From DATJGF01 sp035495315 (lineage in GTDB: Bacteria > Verrucomicrobiota > Verrucomicrobiia > Limisphaerales > UBA8199), in assembly GCA_035495315.1 (NCBI GenBank), contig DATJGF010000104.1, positions 1-64,000 of the forward strand: a DNA stretch of 64,000 bases, read 5' to 3'. The position numbers and the translations under genes are program-made. Positions within the stretch are counted from its first letter, which is position 1; each line of letters starts with the position of its first letter. Below the pieces are notes generated by a model. It ran no database searches. It was not told where the DNA came from and saw nothing but the letters and a program-made list of their open reading frames with translations. Below, piece after piece: positions 25,756-34,506 of the stretch.

Positions 25756-25860
25756 CCATGAACTGTAGGAGACGACGTAAGGAGACTCCGATCAAATTCT
25801 GGCTCGAGAAAGCTAGAACGAATCAGAGTCTCCTTACGTCGTCTCCTACAAGGTTCATGG
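25756..25860. repeat. Complete copy of the TGTAGGAGACGACG inverted-repeat family
   Basis: Near-perfect arms of 33-35 nt: CCATGAACTGTAGGAGACG and onward (25756-25788) against CTCCTTACGTCGTCTCCTAC with GGTTCATGG at its end (25826-25860), around a 37-nt loop. It is the best preserved copy in the window and lies between the GH2 gene and the next hydrolase. Confidence 0.8.
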
Positions 25861-25894
25861 AGAGTCTCGACGTTTTCCAACGCCGGTAGATTTT

Positions 25895-27274
25895 ATGAAC
25901 AGCAATCGAATCAGGTTCGCCCTGTTTTGGTATGGGTTGGTTTGCGGCGGTTTGCTTGCGGAACCTGCCACGGGTCCGCTCCATGTCTGCCCCACTAATC
26001 CGCGTTATTTCAGTGACGGGACTGGTAGGGCGATTTACCTCACCGGGTCTCACACCTGGTCCAGCCTGCAGGAACTCGGGATTACCAATCCGCCGCCAGC
26101 GTTTGATTTCTCGTCTTACCTCGATTTTCTTGAGCGCCATCATCATAACTTCATTCGTCTCTGGCGATGGGAATTTCCGCATTGGATCGAAAAGAGCAAG
26201 CAACGGCCGTTTTACTGCGAGCCTCATCCGTGGCGCCGAACCGGCCCAGGGGAGGCGCTGGATGGCCGGCCAAAATTCGACCTGCAAAAGTTTGATGAAG
26301 GCTACTTTGATCGTCTGCGAACTCGCACCGAAGCGGCGTCGAAACGCGGCATTTACGTCTCGATCATGTTATTTGAAGGCTGGGGCTTGAGATTTGTCCC
26401 GGACGGCGAGAAGGCGCATCCGTTTTATCCCTCGAACAATATCAATCACACAAAGATTGATCTGAAAGAAGGGTTCAAAGGGATTGAGCTCTTCACGCTG
26501 AGTTTTCCACGAATCAACGCGTTGCAGGAAGCGTACGTCCGCAAGGTAATTGATACGGTCAATGATCTGGACAATGTGCTATACGAAATTGCCAATGAAA
26601 GCGACTTTTCGACTACCGAATGGCAATACCACATGATCCGCTTCGTCAAAGAGTACGAGGCGACTAAACCCAAGCAGCATCCGGTGGGTATGACCTCGAT
26701 CGGCTATGGTGTTGATGATCTCGAACGTTTGCTAAAGAGCCCCGCCGACTGGATTTCGCCCAATCCCGACCATTTCGATTACAAGACCAATCCCCCGGCG
26801 GCCGATGGCAAGAAAGTGATCCTTCCAGATACTGATCATCTTTGGGGTGTCGGGGGAGACGTCGCTTGGGTCTGGAAGAGTTTTCTGCGCGGAAACAATC
26901 CGATTTACATGGACCCGGTAGACCCCAGATCGGTTTGGGAACCGATGCCGCCTAACGCCGAGGACGTACGCAACAATCTTGGATACGCGCGACGCCTGGC
27001 CGAGCGTATCGACCTGGCGCGCATGAAGCCGACGCCTGAGCTGGCGAACACCGGTTACTGCCTGGCTAATCCCGGTGCGGAATATGTCATTTATCAACCC
27101 AAGCCGGGAGAGGCTTTTGAGGTGGTTCTCAAAGCAGGATCTTATCGATATGAATGGTTTGATCCAAGTAAAGGCGCCATTGGTGGCGAGGGCACAATCG
27201 AGGTCACGGACGGCAGCCGCCAATTCCGAGCCCCCTTTAATCAAGACGCGGTTCTTTATCTCAAAACCCGTTGA
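25895..27274 (+). CDS. Secreted cellulase-like TIM-barrel protein with collagen-binding-like tail (DUF4038-type)
   Basis: A 459-residue protein with a signal peptide at about 1-22. The TIM-barrel region carries HPENPRYF-like (CPTNPRYFSDGTGRAIYLTG), NFIRLWRWEF and the candidate acid/base Glu in VLYEIANESDF. The C-terminal 90 residues (YCLANPGAEYVIYQPKPG, YRYEWFDPSKGAIGG) match a putative collagen-binding domain that accompanies DUF4038/GH140-type hydrolases. It resembles the gene at 46499-47947. A role in attacking plant-type side chains is inferred from the family. The substrate is unknown. Confidence 0.78.
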   Translation: MNSNRIRFALFWYGLVCGGLLAEPATGPLHVCPTNPRYFSDGTGRAIYLTGSHTWSSLQELGITNPPPAFDFSSYLDFLERHHHNFIRLWRWEFPHWIEKSKQRPFYCEPHPWRRTGPGEALDGRPKFDLQKFDEGYFDRLRTRTEAASKRGIYVSIMLFEGWGLRFVPDGEKAHPFYPSNNINHTKIDLKEGFKGIELFTLSFPRINALQEAYVRKVIDTVNDLDNVLYEIANESDFSTTEWQYHMIRFVKEYEATKPKQHPVGMTSIGYGVDDLERLLKSPADWISPNPDHFDYKTNPPAADGKKVILPDTDHLWGVGGDVAWVWKSFLRGNNPIYMDPVDPRSVWEPMPPNAEDVRNNLGYARRLAERIDLARMKPTPELANTGYCLANPGAEYVIYQPKPGEAFEVVLKAGSYRYEWFDPSKGAIGGEGTIEVTDGSRQFRAPFNQDAVLYLKTR

Positions 27275-27511
27275 CGCTGTCACGGTGCGACGGCAACAGT
27301 GTGCCCATCTTTTTTGATGATTTGTAATATACGGTCCGTCCCCCCGCTTCAGCGCGCCGATGAACCGAATATTGCTGTAGTGCGGGCGTCCTCGCCCGGC
27401 GTCCGAACCGGCGATATAATCGATGCCCGCGACTCAAATCGCATTCCTACAGACGTCGCAACCCGGGCAAAGGGACTTCCGCCGCAGACTCACTCCTGTT
27501 ATCCTGGTGCG

Positions 27512-28174
27512 ATGAAAATAATCAACCGTCTCATTGCGGGCGGATTGAGGTATCCCCGCAAAACAACTAAACCTGCAATTTTTTTCTGCGCACTCGCTGT
27601 TTTGGGAGGTGTGCTATCAGGCTGTTTACCAACCTCGGTTCACCCCCTGTATCGAGTTGAAGATCTTATTCAGGAACCAGCCTTATTGGGGGCATGGAAA
27701 GCTTCTGGCGATGATGGAAAGGATAAATGGATTTTTGCACCGGGCGAAGGCAAGAGTTACAAACTTGAAATCCAGACGGACGACCAGCGGATGATTTGTG
27801 TGGCTCACGTTTTCAAGCTCGGTAATGAACGGTTTCTTGATGTGTACCCCGAGGAAAGAGGGCTGGGGGAAACACTGAAAAACAATGCCTATAACCTCAC
27901 CCTAATCCCGGGGCACCTCTTCTTTTGGATACGTGAGACAGATCGGGCTCTGAAGATGAGCTGCATGGGACTGGATTGGTTGAAGGAACTCCTCAAGCGC
28001 GATCCCAAGGCGGCAGCTCATGTCTTGCTACCGGACGGCCGTGTGGCGTTGACAGGTGAAACCGCGGCCCTGCAGACCTTCGTCAAAGAACACCTCAAAG
28101 ACCCCGACGCTTGGGAAAAGATGTATGACGATGACGGGTTGCGCAAAATCGTTGCCAAGCCGGCCGAAAAGTGA
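27512..28174 (+). CDS. Hypothetical lipoprotein
   Basis: Start chosen at ATG 27512, because the longer reading from 27299 runs through a GC-rich intergenic repeat-like stretch. The product is 220 residues. A hydrophobic segment ends in a lipobox (GGVLSGC) near residue 37, so it is predicted to be lipid-anchored. The rest (TSVHPLYRVEDLIQEPALLG, then WIFAPGEGKSYKLEIQ) resembles a family of small Verrucomicrobia lipoproteins with no known function. It lies between a glycosidase and the DUF4159 gene. Confidence 0.7.
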   Translation: MKIINRLIAGGLRYPRKTTKPAIFFCALAVLGGVLSGCLPTSVHPLYRVEDLIQEPALLGAWKASGDDGKDKWIFAPGEGKSYKLEIQTDDQRMICVAHVFKLGNERFLDVYPEERGLGETLKNNAYNLTLIPGHLFFWIRETDRALKMSCMGLDWLKELLKRDPKAAAHVLLPDGRVALTGETAALQTFVKEHLKDPDAWEKMYDDDGLRKIVAKPAEK

Positions 28175-28335
28175 GCGCTTAAACGCAGACGGTCCATAAA
28201 CTGAACTGGGATGCCACCCGCGAAACCCTGGTGGATAACCCGCAGGCAATGTCCTTACTTGGCCGCGAAGGCCGACCCCTGGCGCCTGCCACAGATTTAA
28301 CGAAGCGTGTTGTAGTAGCTCTTTGCGCCAGCGTC

Positions 28336-28411
28336 TTGGAGTGCGCCAGTCCTCTGGCGCTATCGATCGCGCGTGCGGAACCCAAAGCGCCAGAGGACTG
28401 GCGCACTCCAA
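28336..28411. repeat. Perfect 26-bp inverted repeat, nested palindrome
   Basis: TTGGAGTGCGCCAGTCCTC followed by TGGCGCT (28336-28361) is exactly complementary to 28386-28411, with a 24-nt loop. Each arm also holds a smaller palindrome (GCGCCAG-tcct-CTGGCGC), so a cruciform can form. I recall this GCGCCAGAGGACTGGCGC sequence as dispersed in related genomes. The 324-nt gap 28175-28498 contains no other gene. Confidence 0.65.
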
Positions 28412-28498
28412 AACCTGCGGACAGAAGCTCCTCGCGAACCGCCCGTACTTCTGCTATCATAGAACATCTCTCGGCTCATCTACCGAGGAACAACAGCG

Positions 28499-29380
28499 AT
28501 GGGTCAGCCTGCACAGTGGAGCATCAACAAACGTTGGCTCGTGCTTGGGTTCACTGCCTTGGCGTTGAGCACAGTCATAGCGCAGCGTCGTGGTGGGCGA
28601 GGTTGGTGGGGGCGCGACTTCCAAAATGAGTCGTACCGAACTCCCCGCGATATTCCACAGCACAGTTACGAAACACCGACTTGGAGCAATACGTCCGGGT
28701 TTGACAAGGATGTGTTCACCTTTGCGCGGATCAAGCGTGACCGATCAGGGTACAGAGGAGGTTCATGGTGGACGGATACGCCGGACAGTGATCTCAATCT
28801 CTCCTTTCGTCTGCACCAGACGACTTCAATGGCGGTCGATCCTAATGGCCTATTCCTGCGGCTTACTGATAAAGAGCTCGCGAACTGTCCCTTTATTTAC
28901 ATAGTCGAGCCCGGCTCACTTTATTTGAGCGACCAGGAGGCGGCTGCCCTTCGTAAATACTTGCTCAATGGCGGGTTTTTAATGCTCGACGATTTCTGGG
29001 GGGAGGAAGAGTGGGCCAGCATGGCAGGCGAGCTGAAGAAAGTCTTCCCGGATCGCGAGTTCTCGGAATTGCCGCTGGATCACCCGTTGTATCACTGTGT
29101 TTTCGAGATCAAGTCGAAGAACCAGGTGCCCAACGTCAACCTCGGCACACAAAGTCAATACAACGGTGGCATAACCTGGGAACGCTGGGACGCGCGCGAA
29201 GTCCACCATCGCGTCATTTTCGACGATCGTGGCCGGATCATGGTGATTGCGACGCACAACACCGACAACGGTGATGGTTGGGAGTGGGAAGGAGATAATA
29301 CCTATTACTTCGAGCACTTCTCCGAAAAAACGGCGTATCCGCTCGCGATAAATATTATCTTCTACGCGATGACCCACTGA
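28499..29380 (+). CDS. DUF4159-domain protein
   Basis: A 293-residue protein with an N-terminal hydrophobic segment (WLVLGFTALALSTVIAQ), so probably exported or anchored. The DUF4159 core is recognisable: FTFARIKRDR at the start, then LANCPFIYIVEPGSLYLS, EAAALRKYLLNGGFLMLDDF and a C-terminal YPLAINIIFYAMTH. DUF4159 proteins adopt a GATase-like fold and usually sit in MoxR/DUF58 clusters, but here it stands 13 kb away from that cluster. Function unknown. Confidence 0.85.
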   Translation: MGQPAQWSINKRWLVLGFTALALSTVIAQRRGGRGWWGRDFQNESYRTPRDIPQHSYETPTWSNTSGFDKDVFTFARIKRDRSGYRGGSWWTDTPDSDLNLSFRLHQTTSMAVDPNGLFLRLTDKELANCPFIYIVEPGSLYLSDQEAAALRKYLLNGGFLMLDDFWGEEEWASMAGELKKVFPDREFSELPLDHPLYHCVFEIKSKNQVPNVNLGTQSQYNGGITWERWDAREVHHRVIFDDRGRIMVIATHNTDNGDGWEWEGDNTYYFEHFSEKTAYPLAINIIFYAMTH

Positions 29381-29387
29381 ACTACCT

Positions 29388-29482
29388 CTGTAGGAGACGA
29401 CGTAAAGGAGACTCTGTTCGATCCGATGCGCGTACGGCCTTTTGTCAGAGTCTCCTTACGTCGTCGCCTACAAGGTTCATGG
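29388..29482. repeat. Copy of the TGTAGGAGACGACG inverted-repeat family
   Basis: Left arm CTGTAGGAGACGACGTAAAG followed by GAGACTC (29388-29414). Right arm AGAGTCTCCTTACGTCGTCG followed by CCTACAAGGTTCATGG (29447-29482). The loop is about 32 nt. It lies 7 nt after the DUF4159 stop and 42 nt before the next gene's start, so it may act on transcription of either gene. Confidence 0.78.
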
Positions 29483-29524
29483 AAATCCTTGACGCGTGCA
29501 CTTCCACTGCTCAGAGTCCATCGC

Positions 29525-30868
29525 ATGAAGCCGGAACATGGTTTCAACCGCCGCCGTTTTCTGCAGAACTCCACGACCCTTGCTGCCGCGATTGCAGTTT
29601 TGCCAACGCGTTCGCCGCTGAGAGCTGGCGCCAATGAAAAGGTCGTCGTCGGCCTGATGGGCGCAGGCGGACGTGGCTCCACTTTGGCCGGTTTTTTCGC
29701 GAAGCGACCGGACGTAGAGATTGCGTATGTTTGTGACGCCGACTCGCGCCGGTTGCCAACCGCGCAGAAGGTTGTCGAACAAGCGCAAGGCAAAGTGCCC
29801 AAGGCGGTGCAGGACTTTCGCCGCATACTCGAGGATAAGCACGTCGACGTGTTGGTGAATGCGACACCCGATCATTGGCATGGCCTGGGGACGATTCTGG
29901 CGTGCCAGGCGGGGAAGGATGTGTATGTGGAAAAGCCGCTCTCTCACAATGCCTGGGAAGGCCGGAAAATGATCGAGGCGTCGCGCAAATACGAACGGGT
30001 AGTGCAGGTCGGAACGCAAAGCCGCAGCGCGCCTTATTTGCGAGAGGCGGTGGAGTGGATCCGCGCCGGGAAACTCGGAGACGTTCTATTGGTACGCGTG
30101 TTCAATATGATGCAACAGGCGCTCCATAAGTCCCTCCGCGAGCAGCCTGTGCCCGAAGGGTTCGATTACGATCTGTGGTGTGGCCCAGCGCCGAAGTTAC
30201 CCTACGATCCGGGACGCGTTTGGCTTGATTACTGGGAATACAGTTGCGGCGCCATCCCCGGAGATGCGATCCATCAACTTGACCTGGCGCGGGCGCTTAT
30301 TGGTGACCCGCCAGCTCCGGAAACGGTTAGTCATTCCGGCGGTGTGTTCGCTTTGCGCGATGATCGGGAGATACCTGATACACAGTTCGTCACCTACGAA
30401 TACGGCAAGATGACTCTACTCCTGGAAGCCGCCCTCTGGACGCCTTACATGAAGAAAACGCCGATGGAATTGCGGGATGTGGATGATTATCCCAATTGGG
30501 CTTTCAATGCAACGCGGATCGAGGTGGTGGGAACGCGAAACCTGATGTATTTCGGGCGTCACGGCGATGGCTGGCAGGTCTTTGACGCCGATTGGAAACA
30601 AATCGCCGGCTCACCCGCCAAACAAAGCGACCACGAGCACATCGAGAACTTTATCCAGGGCGTGAAGAACCGAAAGCGTCCGAACTCCGATGTGGAACAA
30701 GGCCACTACTCGACCCTGCTCAGCCACTTGGCGAACATCTCCTATCGAATGGGGAACCGGAAGTTGCAATTCGATGCCAAATCAGAATCGTTCCCGGGCA
30801 TGCCCGAAGCCAATAAATGGTTGCGCCGCACCTACCGCGCTCCATGGGTCGTGCCGGAGGAGGTATAG
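29525..30868 (+). CDS. Gfo/Idh/MocA-family oxidoreductase, Tat-exported
   Basis: Start taken at ATG 29525, since the longer reading from 29426 translates the inverted repeat. The product is 447 residues. The N-terminus NRRRFLQNSTTLAAAIAVLP fits a twin-arginine signal. The Rossmann NAD(P) motif is GLMGAGGRGS, and the family Lys motif is VEKPLSHNAWEG. The C-terminal half is the substrate-binding barrel (DAIHQLDLARALIG). Such exported oxidoreductases are numerous in PVC bacteria and are thought to act on sugars or their derivatives, some by redox-neutral glycoside chemistry. The substrate is unknown. Confidence 0.88.
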   Translation: MKPEHGFNRRRFLQNSTTLAAAIAVLPTRSPLRAGANEKVVVGLMGAGGRGSTLAGFFAKRPDVEIAYVCDADSRRLPTAQKVVEQAQGKVPKAVQDFRRILEDKHVDVLVNATPDHWHGLGTILACQAGKDVYVEKPLSHNAWEGRKMIEASRKYERVVQVGTQSRSAPYLREAVEWIRAGKLGDVLLVRVFNMMQQALHKSLREQPVPEGFDYDLWCGPAPKLPYDPGRVWLDYWEYSCGAIPGDAIHQLDLARALIGDPPAPETVSHSGGVFALRDDREIPDTQFVTYEYGKMTLLLEAALWTPYMKKTPMELRDVDDYPNWAFNATRIEVVGTRNLMYFGRHGDGWQVFDADWKQIAGSPAKQSDHEHIENFIQGVKNRKRPNSDVEQGHYSTLLSHLANISYRMGNRKLQFDAKSESFPGMPEANKWLRRTYRAPWVVPEEV

Positions 30869-30956
30869 TTAGGCTCTGCTCATCTTCGAAGTCGTTCTCG
30901 CCAGTAGAGCTTGTTCGTGAAATGAGCAGACTTACTAAAATCCGATCGCCGAATCC

Positions 30957-31040
30957 CCGAAGGTCGAAAGAAGAAAACCGAAGAGCGCGACACCGCGCAT
31001 CAATTCGGATTTCGGCATCCGGCCTTCTTTCGGGTTTCGG
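30957..31040. terminator. Imperfect hairpin between convergent genes
   Basis: CCGAAGGTCGAAAGAAG (30957-30973) is roughly complementary to CTTCTTTCGGGTTTCGG (31024-31040), with mismatches and a loop of about 50 nt. It lies in the 243-nt space between the convergent oxidoreductase and glycosidase genes, so a two-way terminator or a decayed repeat are both possible. Confidence 0.35.
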
Positions 31041-31111
31041 CGTTCTGATTTCGGTCTTCGCGCGACAAGCCATTTACTTGCTGCTCTTATTAGACGCTCA
31101 TCCTACCTCCC

Positions 31112-32956
31112 TCACTTCCCGCGCAAGACGAGTCCCCCCTGCCACTCCACCGTGTAAGCCCGGCAATGTGAATTAAACGTCGAACTGAATTCGATCTTGT
31201 CCCCCGCTTTGAACCGCTTTTTGCCGAATAATTTCGCCGGCAGTTCCAGGCCGGCGATGTTCCGCACATTTCCGTTGAGGCCCGACGTATTTACTGCTCG
31301 AACGCTTGGTTCGTCAAAAATCGGCTCAACCCCTGCGCCAATACGGCCCCGAATGGGCTTGCCCAGGCGATTAACCGAGACGATCCACTCCGCCCGATCA
31401 ATCGCCGGCACGCTTTTTCCTCTGTAGTACACATCTTCAACAACATCCTGCGCGCAGAGCCCGAGATAAACCGCATTTTTGTCCCAGCACACATATAAGT
31501 CGGCAAGAGGAAACTCCGAAACCGGTTTGAGGAATCCTCGCCCGCGGTCCCATTGTTTCAAAGCCAAGGTCGGTTCAAATTGTGCAAACGGGTTTCGTGG
31601 CGCCGGCGGCACGCCTTGACTTGCATCCGGCCGCATGCGCACACCCTGTGTTCTGAGGCTTGGCAGGTTAAGTGTTGATGCCGCAAAGGTCAGCGGTTCG
31701 TACGGCTGATTGTGAATATCCACCAAGCCAAAATTAAAATTTTCGCCGTCAAATCTTCCGTGCGTTGCCTGGTCGTAATATTGGAACCAGTCAGCGCCTA
31801 CCACGTACGGCGTTTGGACGAGGCTCCTGAGCGTGTTGGAGAATCCTTTGGCGCGTTCCGATTGCGTCGCCACGACCGGATACGTTCCATGGTTGTTTTT
31901 GTTCCCGCTGCGGTTTTCTCCCGCCGCCATGTAAAATTCTCCAATCTGCAGCGGCTTCCCGCAGAGCGCATGCAGCGTATCCAGATAAAACCTTGGAAAA
32001 CTGCCGTCGCTCCAGGTCGGATTGAGATTAGAGGAGAGCACATCGACGTAACGCGCAGACGCCCTCACGACCTCGGGATAAAAAAAGGAAGGAAACCGGT
32101 CACCCAGAATCAGCGCGCGCGAGTCGTACTTGCGAACGACATCGTGGACCAGTGAGTAATAGCGCTCTGCCAAAAGCCCAAGGAACTGGCGTTCGACGCG
32201 GATGCCTTTGCCCCCGGGACGCAGAAACAGCACGCCGTGCTGCTCGAGCTGCTCCCAACTGTCGATGATGGGCGAAGGTTCGAAATCCTGCATCAAGTCG
32301 GACCAATTCTCGTGATACACCTGCCGCAACAACTTGATCAGACGTTGCCGTTGGCCACTTGCAGGCGCCTGCTGCAGTGTCATCTGAAACAGGATCGCAT
32401 TCCACCAGCCGATCTCGTTGTCGGTGTAATAGCCGATCACGCGCGGATCGTCGCGCAGCGGCACAATGTATTGGCGCGCGACGGCGTCCATTCGCTCGAC
32501 CAATTTCGGGTCCCACATATCCCACCACGGCGCGCCAACGATCGCGCCCAGGTGCACCACGGGGGCGAACGCGACCGCCGCGCCGGGGCAGCTTTTGAAC
32601 GATGGAAAGTCACTCCACCCGCCGATCGTGGTGAACCCCCACTGCTGAAGGCGTTTCAGCGTCGCCTCTGCCCACGCGTTGGAATCACTGTAATGCTGCC
32701 ACGCGGCGTAAGCCGGGTTTGCCGGGTCCCACTCCTCTCGCGAAGCTCCCTGGTTGACGCAACAAACCCCGAAAGAAAAAAATCTCTCCCCGTTCGGTTT
32801 AACCAGCCACGAGGTCTCCCCCTGCTGCTGAATTGAAAAGGGTGGGTTGGAAGCAGTCTCGGACCCAAAGCTCAATGTGCCGTTCCCCAGAATAAAAGCC
32901 AGGACGACCGCGGTGCTGATGCCGGACGTGAAGAGTGAATGAGCGACTCTCGGCAC
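31112..32956 (-). CDS. Secreted agarase/GH42-50-like TIM-barrel glycoside hydrolase
   Basis: A 614-residue protein with a signal peptide at about 1-32. The barrel region has GFTTIGGWSDFPSF and YYTDNEIGWWN (candidate acid/base Glu after Asn, clan GH-A pattern). The late Glu in LQIGEFYMAAGENRSG is a candidate nucleophile, and VVGADWFQYYDQ follows. This pattern resembles beta-agarase GH50 and GH42-like enzymes. The last 140 residues form a beta-sandwich resembling a carbohydrate-binding domain (LYVCWDKNAVYLGLCAQDVV). Agarose-type or beta-galactan substrates are suggested but not shown. Confidence 0.75.
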   Translation of the reverse strand: MPRVAHSLFTSGISTAVVLAFILGNGTLSFGSETASNPPFSIQQQGETSWLVKPNGERFFSFGVCCVNQGASREEWDPANPAYAAWQHYSDSNAWAEATLKRLQQWGFTTIGGWSDFPSFKSCPGAAVAFAPVVHLGAIVGAPWWDMWDPKLVERMDAVARQYIVPLRDDPRVIGYYTDNEIGWWNAILFQMTLQQAPASGQRQRLIKLLRQVYHENWSDLMQDFEPSPIIDSWEQLEQHGVLFLRPGGKGIRVERQFLGLLAERYYSLVHDVVRKYDSRALILGDRFPSFFYPEVVRASARYVDVLSSNLNPTWSDGSFPRFYLDTLHALCGKPLQIGEFYMAAGENRSGNKNNHGTYPVVATQSERAKGFSNTLRSLVQTPYVVGADWFQYYDQATHGRFDGENFNFGLVDIHNQPYEPLTFAASTLNLPSLRTQGVRMRPDASQGVPPAPRNPFAQFEPTLALKQWDRGRGFLKPVSEFPLADLYVCWDKNAVYLGLCAQDVVEDVYYRGKSVPAIDRAEWIVSVNRLGKPIRGRIGAGVEPIFDEPSVRAVNTSGLNGNVRNIAGLELPAKLFGKKRFKAGDKIEFSSTFNSHCRAYTVEWQGGLVLRGK

Positions 32957-33043
32957 CTGTATGAGGTATCATTTTGACAGGACCTAATCCAGCGTCAAAA
33001 GAGATCGTAATGGGGTAAACGTGACTCACTGCAAGCCGGCATC

Positions 33044-33203
33044 CCATCATGGGGCACGATTAAAAGTGGATGCGAATGCGCTTTTGCTCCCCGTAGCTTC
33101 ATCTCATTAACACCTCCATTTATGGAGGTGTACCAGGTCCTCGGTGGATCGAACCCTTTCAAATTCAAAGCCGCCCACTTTTAATCGCACCCCCCATCAT
33201 GGG
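33044..33203. repeat. Inverted-repeat-bounded segment upstream of the chimeric ORF
   Basis: CCATCATGGGGCACGATTAAAAGTGG (written in parts: CCATCATGGGG, CACGATTAAAAGTGG; 33044-33069) is matched in reverse by CCACTTTTAATCGCACC plus CCCCATCATGGG (33175-33203). The ends are terminal-inverted-repeat-like with a 3-nt difference. The 160-nt segment has no gene and could be a small nonautonomous element or a regulatory cruciform. Confidence 0.55.
33110..33131. other. Perfect 10-bp hairpin
   Basis: ACACCTCCAT and ATGGAGGTGT are exact complements separated by 2 nt. It lies inside the repeat-bounded segment at 33044-33203 and contains the Shine-Dalgarno-like GGAGGTG in its 3' arm, so in RNA it would hide such a site. 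There is no poly-T tail. Role unknown. Confidence 0.45.
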
Positions 33204-33272
33204 CCCTTGGACTTTGGACTGGTATCTGCCGATTTATTGAAATATTCTCTCGCTGTCTCCGAATACGTCTCA

Positions 33273-34442
33273 GTGCGGGCTAATGATACTCCGTTTACGG
33301 GTAGCGATCCTGTCGCGACCCGATCCAGCTTGATTCAGCGCTTGCGGGATTGGGAAGACCACGGCAGCTGGCAAGACTTCTTCGATACCTACTGGAAGCT
33401 TATCTACGCCGTCGCGATCAAGTCCGGGTTGTCGGAAGCGGAGGCACGCGACGTGGTCCAGGAAACGGTTGTCAGCACGACCCCATCCGGCATCAGCAGC
33501 GTTTCCGTCACCTACGCCGGATCGCCGGATGCTCCAACCGCTGCGGGTAGCTACGCGGTGACGGCATCGTTGAACAATGGCAACTATACTGCCTCTCCAG
33601 TGAGCGGCACCCTGGTGGTCGCCAAGGCCAACCAGTCAATCACCTTCACTCTGCCGGCCTACGGGGCTTACGGATCGGATATTGTCCTGGGCGCAGTCGC
33701 TTCCTCTCAACTGCCGGTCGGTTACGCCGCCACTGGTCCAGCCACACTGTCCGGCAACGTCCTTCATTTTACCGGTGTCGGCTCGGTAACCGTAGCTGCG
33801 TCACAAGCCGGCAACGTTGACTACAATGCGGCGGGCAACGTCGCCCGCACCATTACGGTGAACAAAGCCGCCCTGACCGTGACTGCCGACAATCTGGTGA
33901 AAGTCTATGGCCAGGCTAACCCGGCATTGACATTCACTTACTCAGGTTTCGTCAATGGCGACACTGCCGCAGCCGTGAAAGGCTCACCGAAGCTAAGTAC
34001 TACCGCAACGACTTCAAGCACCGTAGGGACATATCCAATAACCCTTACGCTGGGCACGCTTACGGCTGCCAATTATACATTTATACTCGCCAATGGAGTG
34101 ATGGCGGTCGCCGCCGCTGACAGCACCGTCGGTGCAGGCAACGTCTCCGGCAAATTCGGTGCGGCAAACGTCACGCTCAGCGCGTCCGTAAAGGCAGTCA
34201 GCCCTTCCACCGCGACCGTCAATGAAGGCAGCGTCACATTCACTGTAAGAAACAGCGCCAATGTGGTGGTTGGCCAGACTGTTACTGGCACAGTATCTAA
34301 GGGAAACGCGACGGTCTCGTTCTCAACTGGCACACTCGCTCGGGGCACCTATAACATCAGCGTCACCTATGCGGATACGCTAGGCACGCCGAACTTAAAT
34401 AACAGCGTTGGTACTACGACAGGCACGCTGACGATCAAATGA
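33273..34442 (+). CDS. Chimeric ORF: ECF sigma-factor start joined to MBG-type adhesin repeats
   Basis: Start placed at GTG 33273; ATG 33144 would translate the inverted repeat. Residues about 15-65 match the N-terminus of Verrucomicrobia ECF sigma factors (TRSSLIQRLRDWEDHGSW, FFDTYWKLIYAVAIKSGLSE, ARDVVQETVVS). Just after VVQETVVS, near nt 33478, the frame continues in the middle of an MBG/YDG-type beta-repeat (TYAGSPDAPTAAGSYAVTAS), then further repeats (LTVTADNLVKVYGQANPALT) and an Ig-like end. Sigma regions 2.3-4 are absent and the adhesin part has no signal peptide, so neither half should work as usual. A deletion fusion or an assembly join are both possible. Confidence 0.6.
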   Translation: MRANDTPFTGSDPVATRSSLIQRLRDWEDHGSWQDFFDTYWKLIYAVAIKSGLSEAEARDVVQETVVSTTPSGISSVSVTYAGSPDAPTAAGSYAVTASLNNGNYTASPVSGTLVVAKANQSITFTLPAYGAYGSDIVLGAVASSQLPVGYAATGPATLSGNVLHFTGVGSVTVAASQAGNVDYNAAGNVARTITVNKAALTVTADNLVKVYGQANPALTFTYSGFVNGDTAAAVKGSPKLSTTATTSSTVGTYPITLTLGTLTAANYTFILANGVMAVAAADSTVGAGNVSGKFGAANVTLSASVKAVSPSTATVNEGSVTFTVRNSANVVVGQTVTGTVSKGNATVSFSTGTLARGTYNISVTYADTLGTPNLNNSVGTTTGTLTIK

Positions 34443-34506
34443 TTCTCCAATAACCGAACGATTGAGTCAGGTTTTCTCGCTAAGGCTATCAGGGTGCGGG
34501 GACTGG

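Noticed and set aside
33144..33272. Upstream extension of the chimeric ORF from ATG 33144
   Set aside because: The extra residues are encoded by the inverted repeat arm and show no sigma-factor similarity. GTG 33273 is closer to the conserved start.
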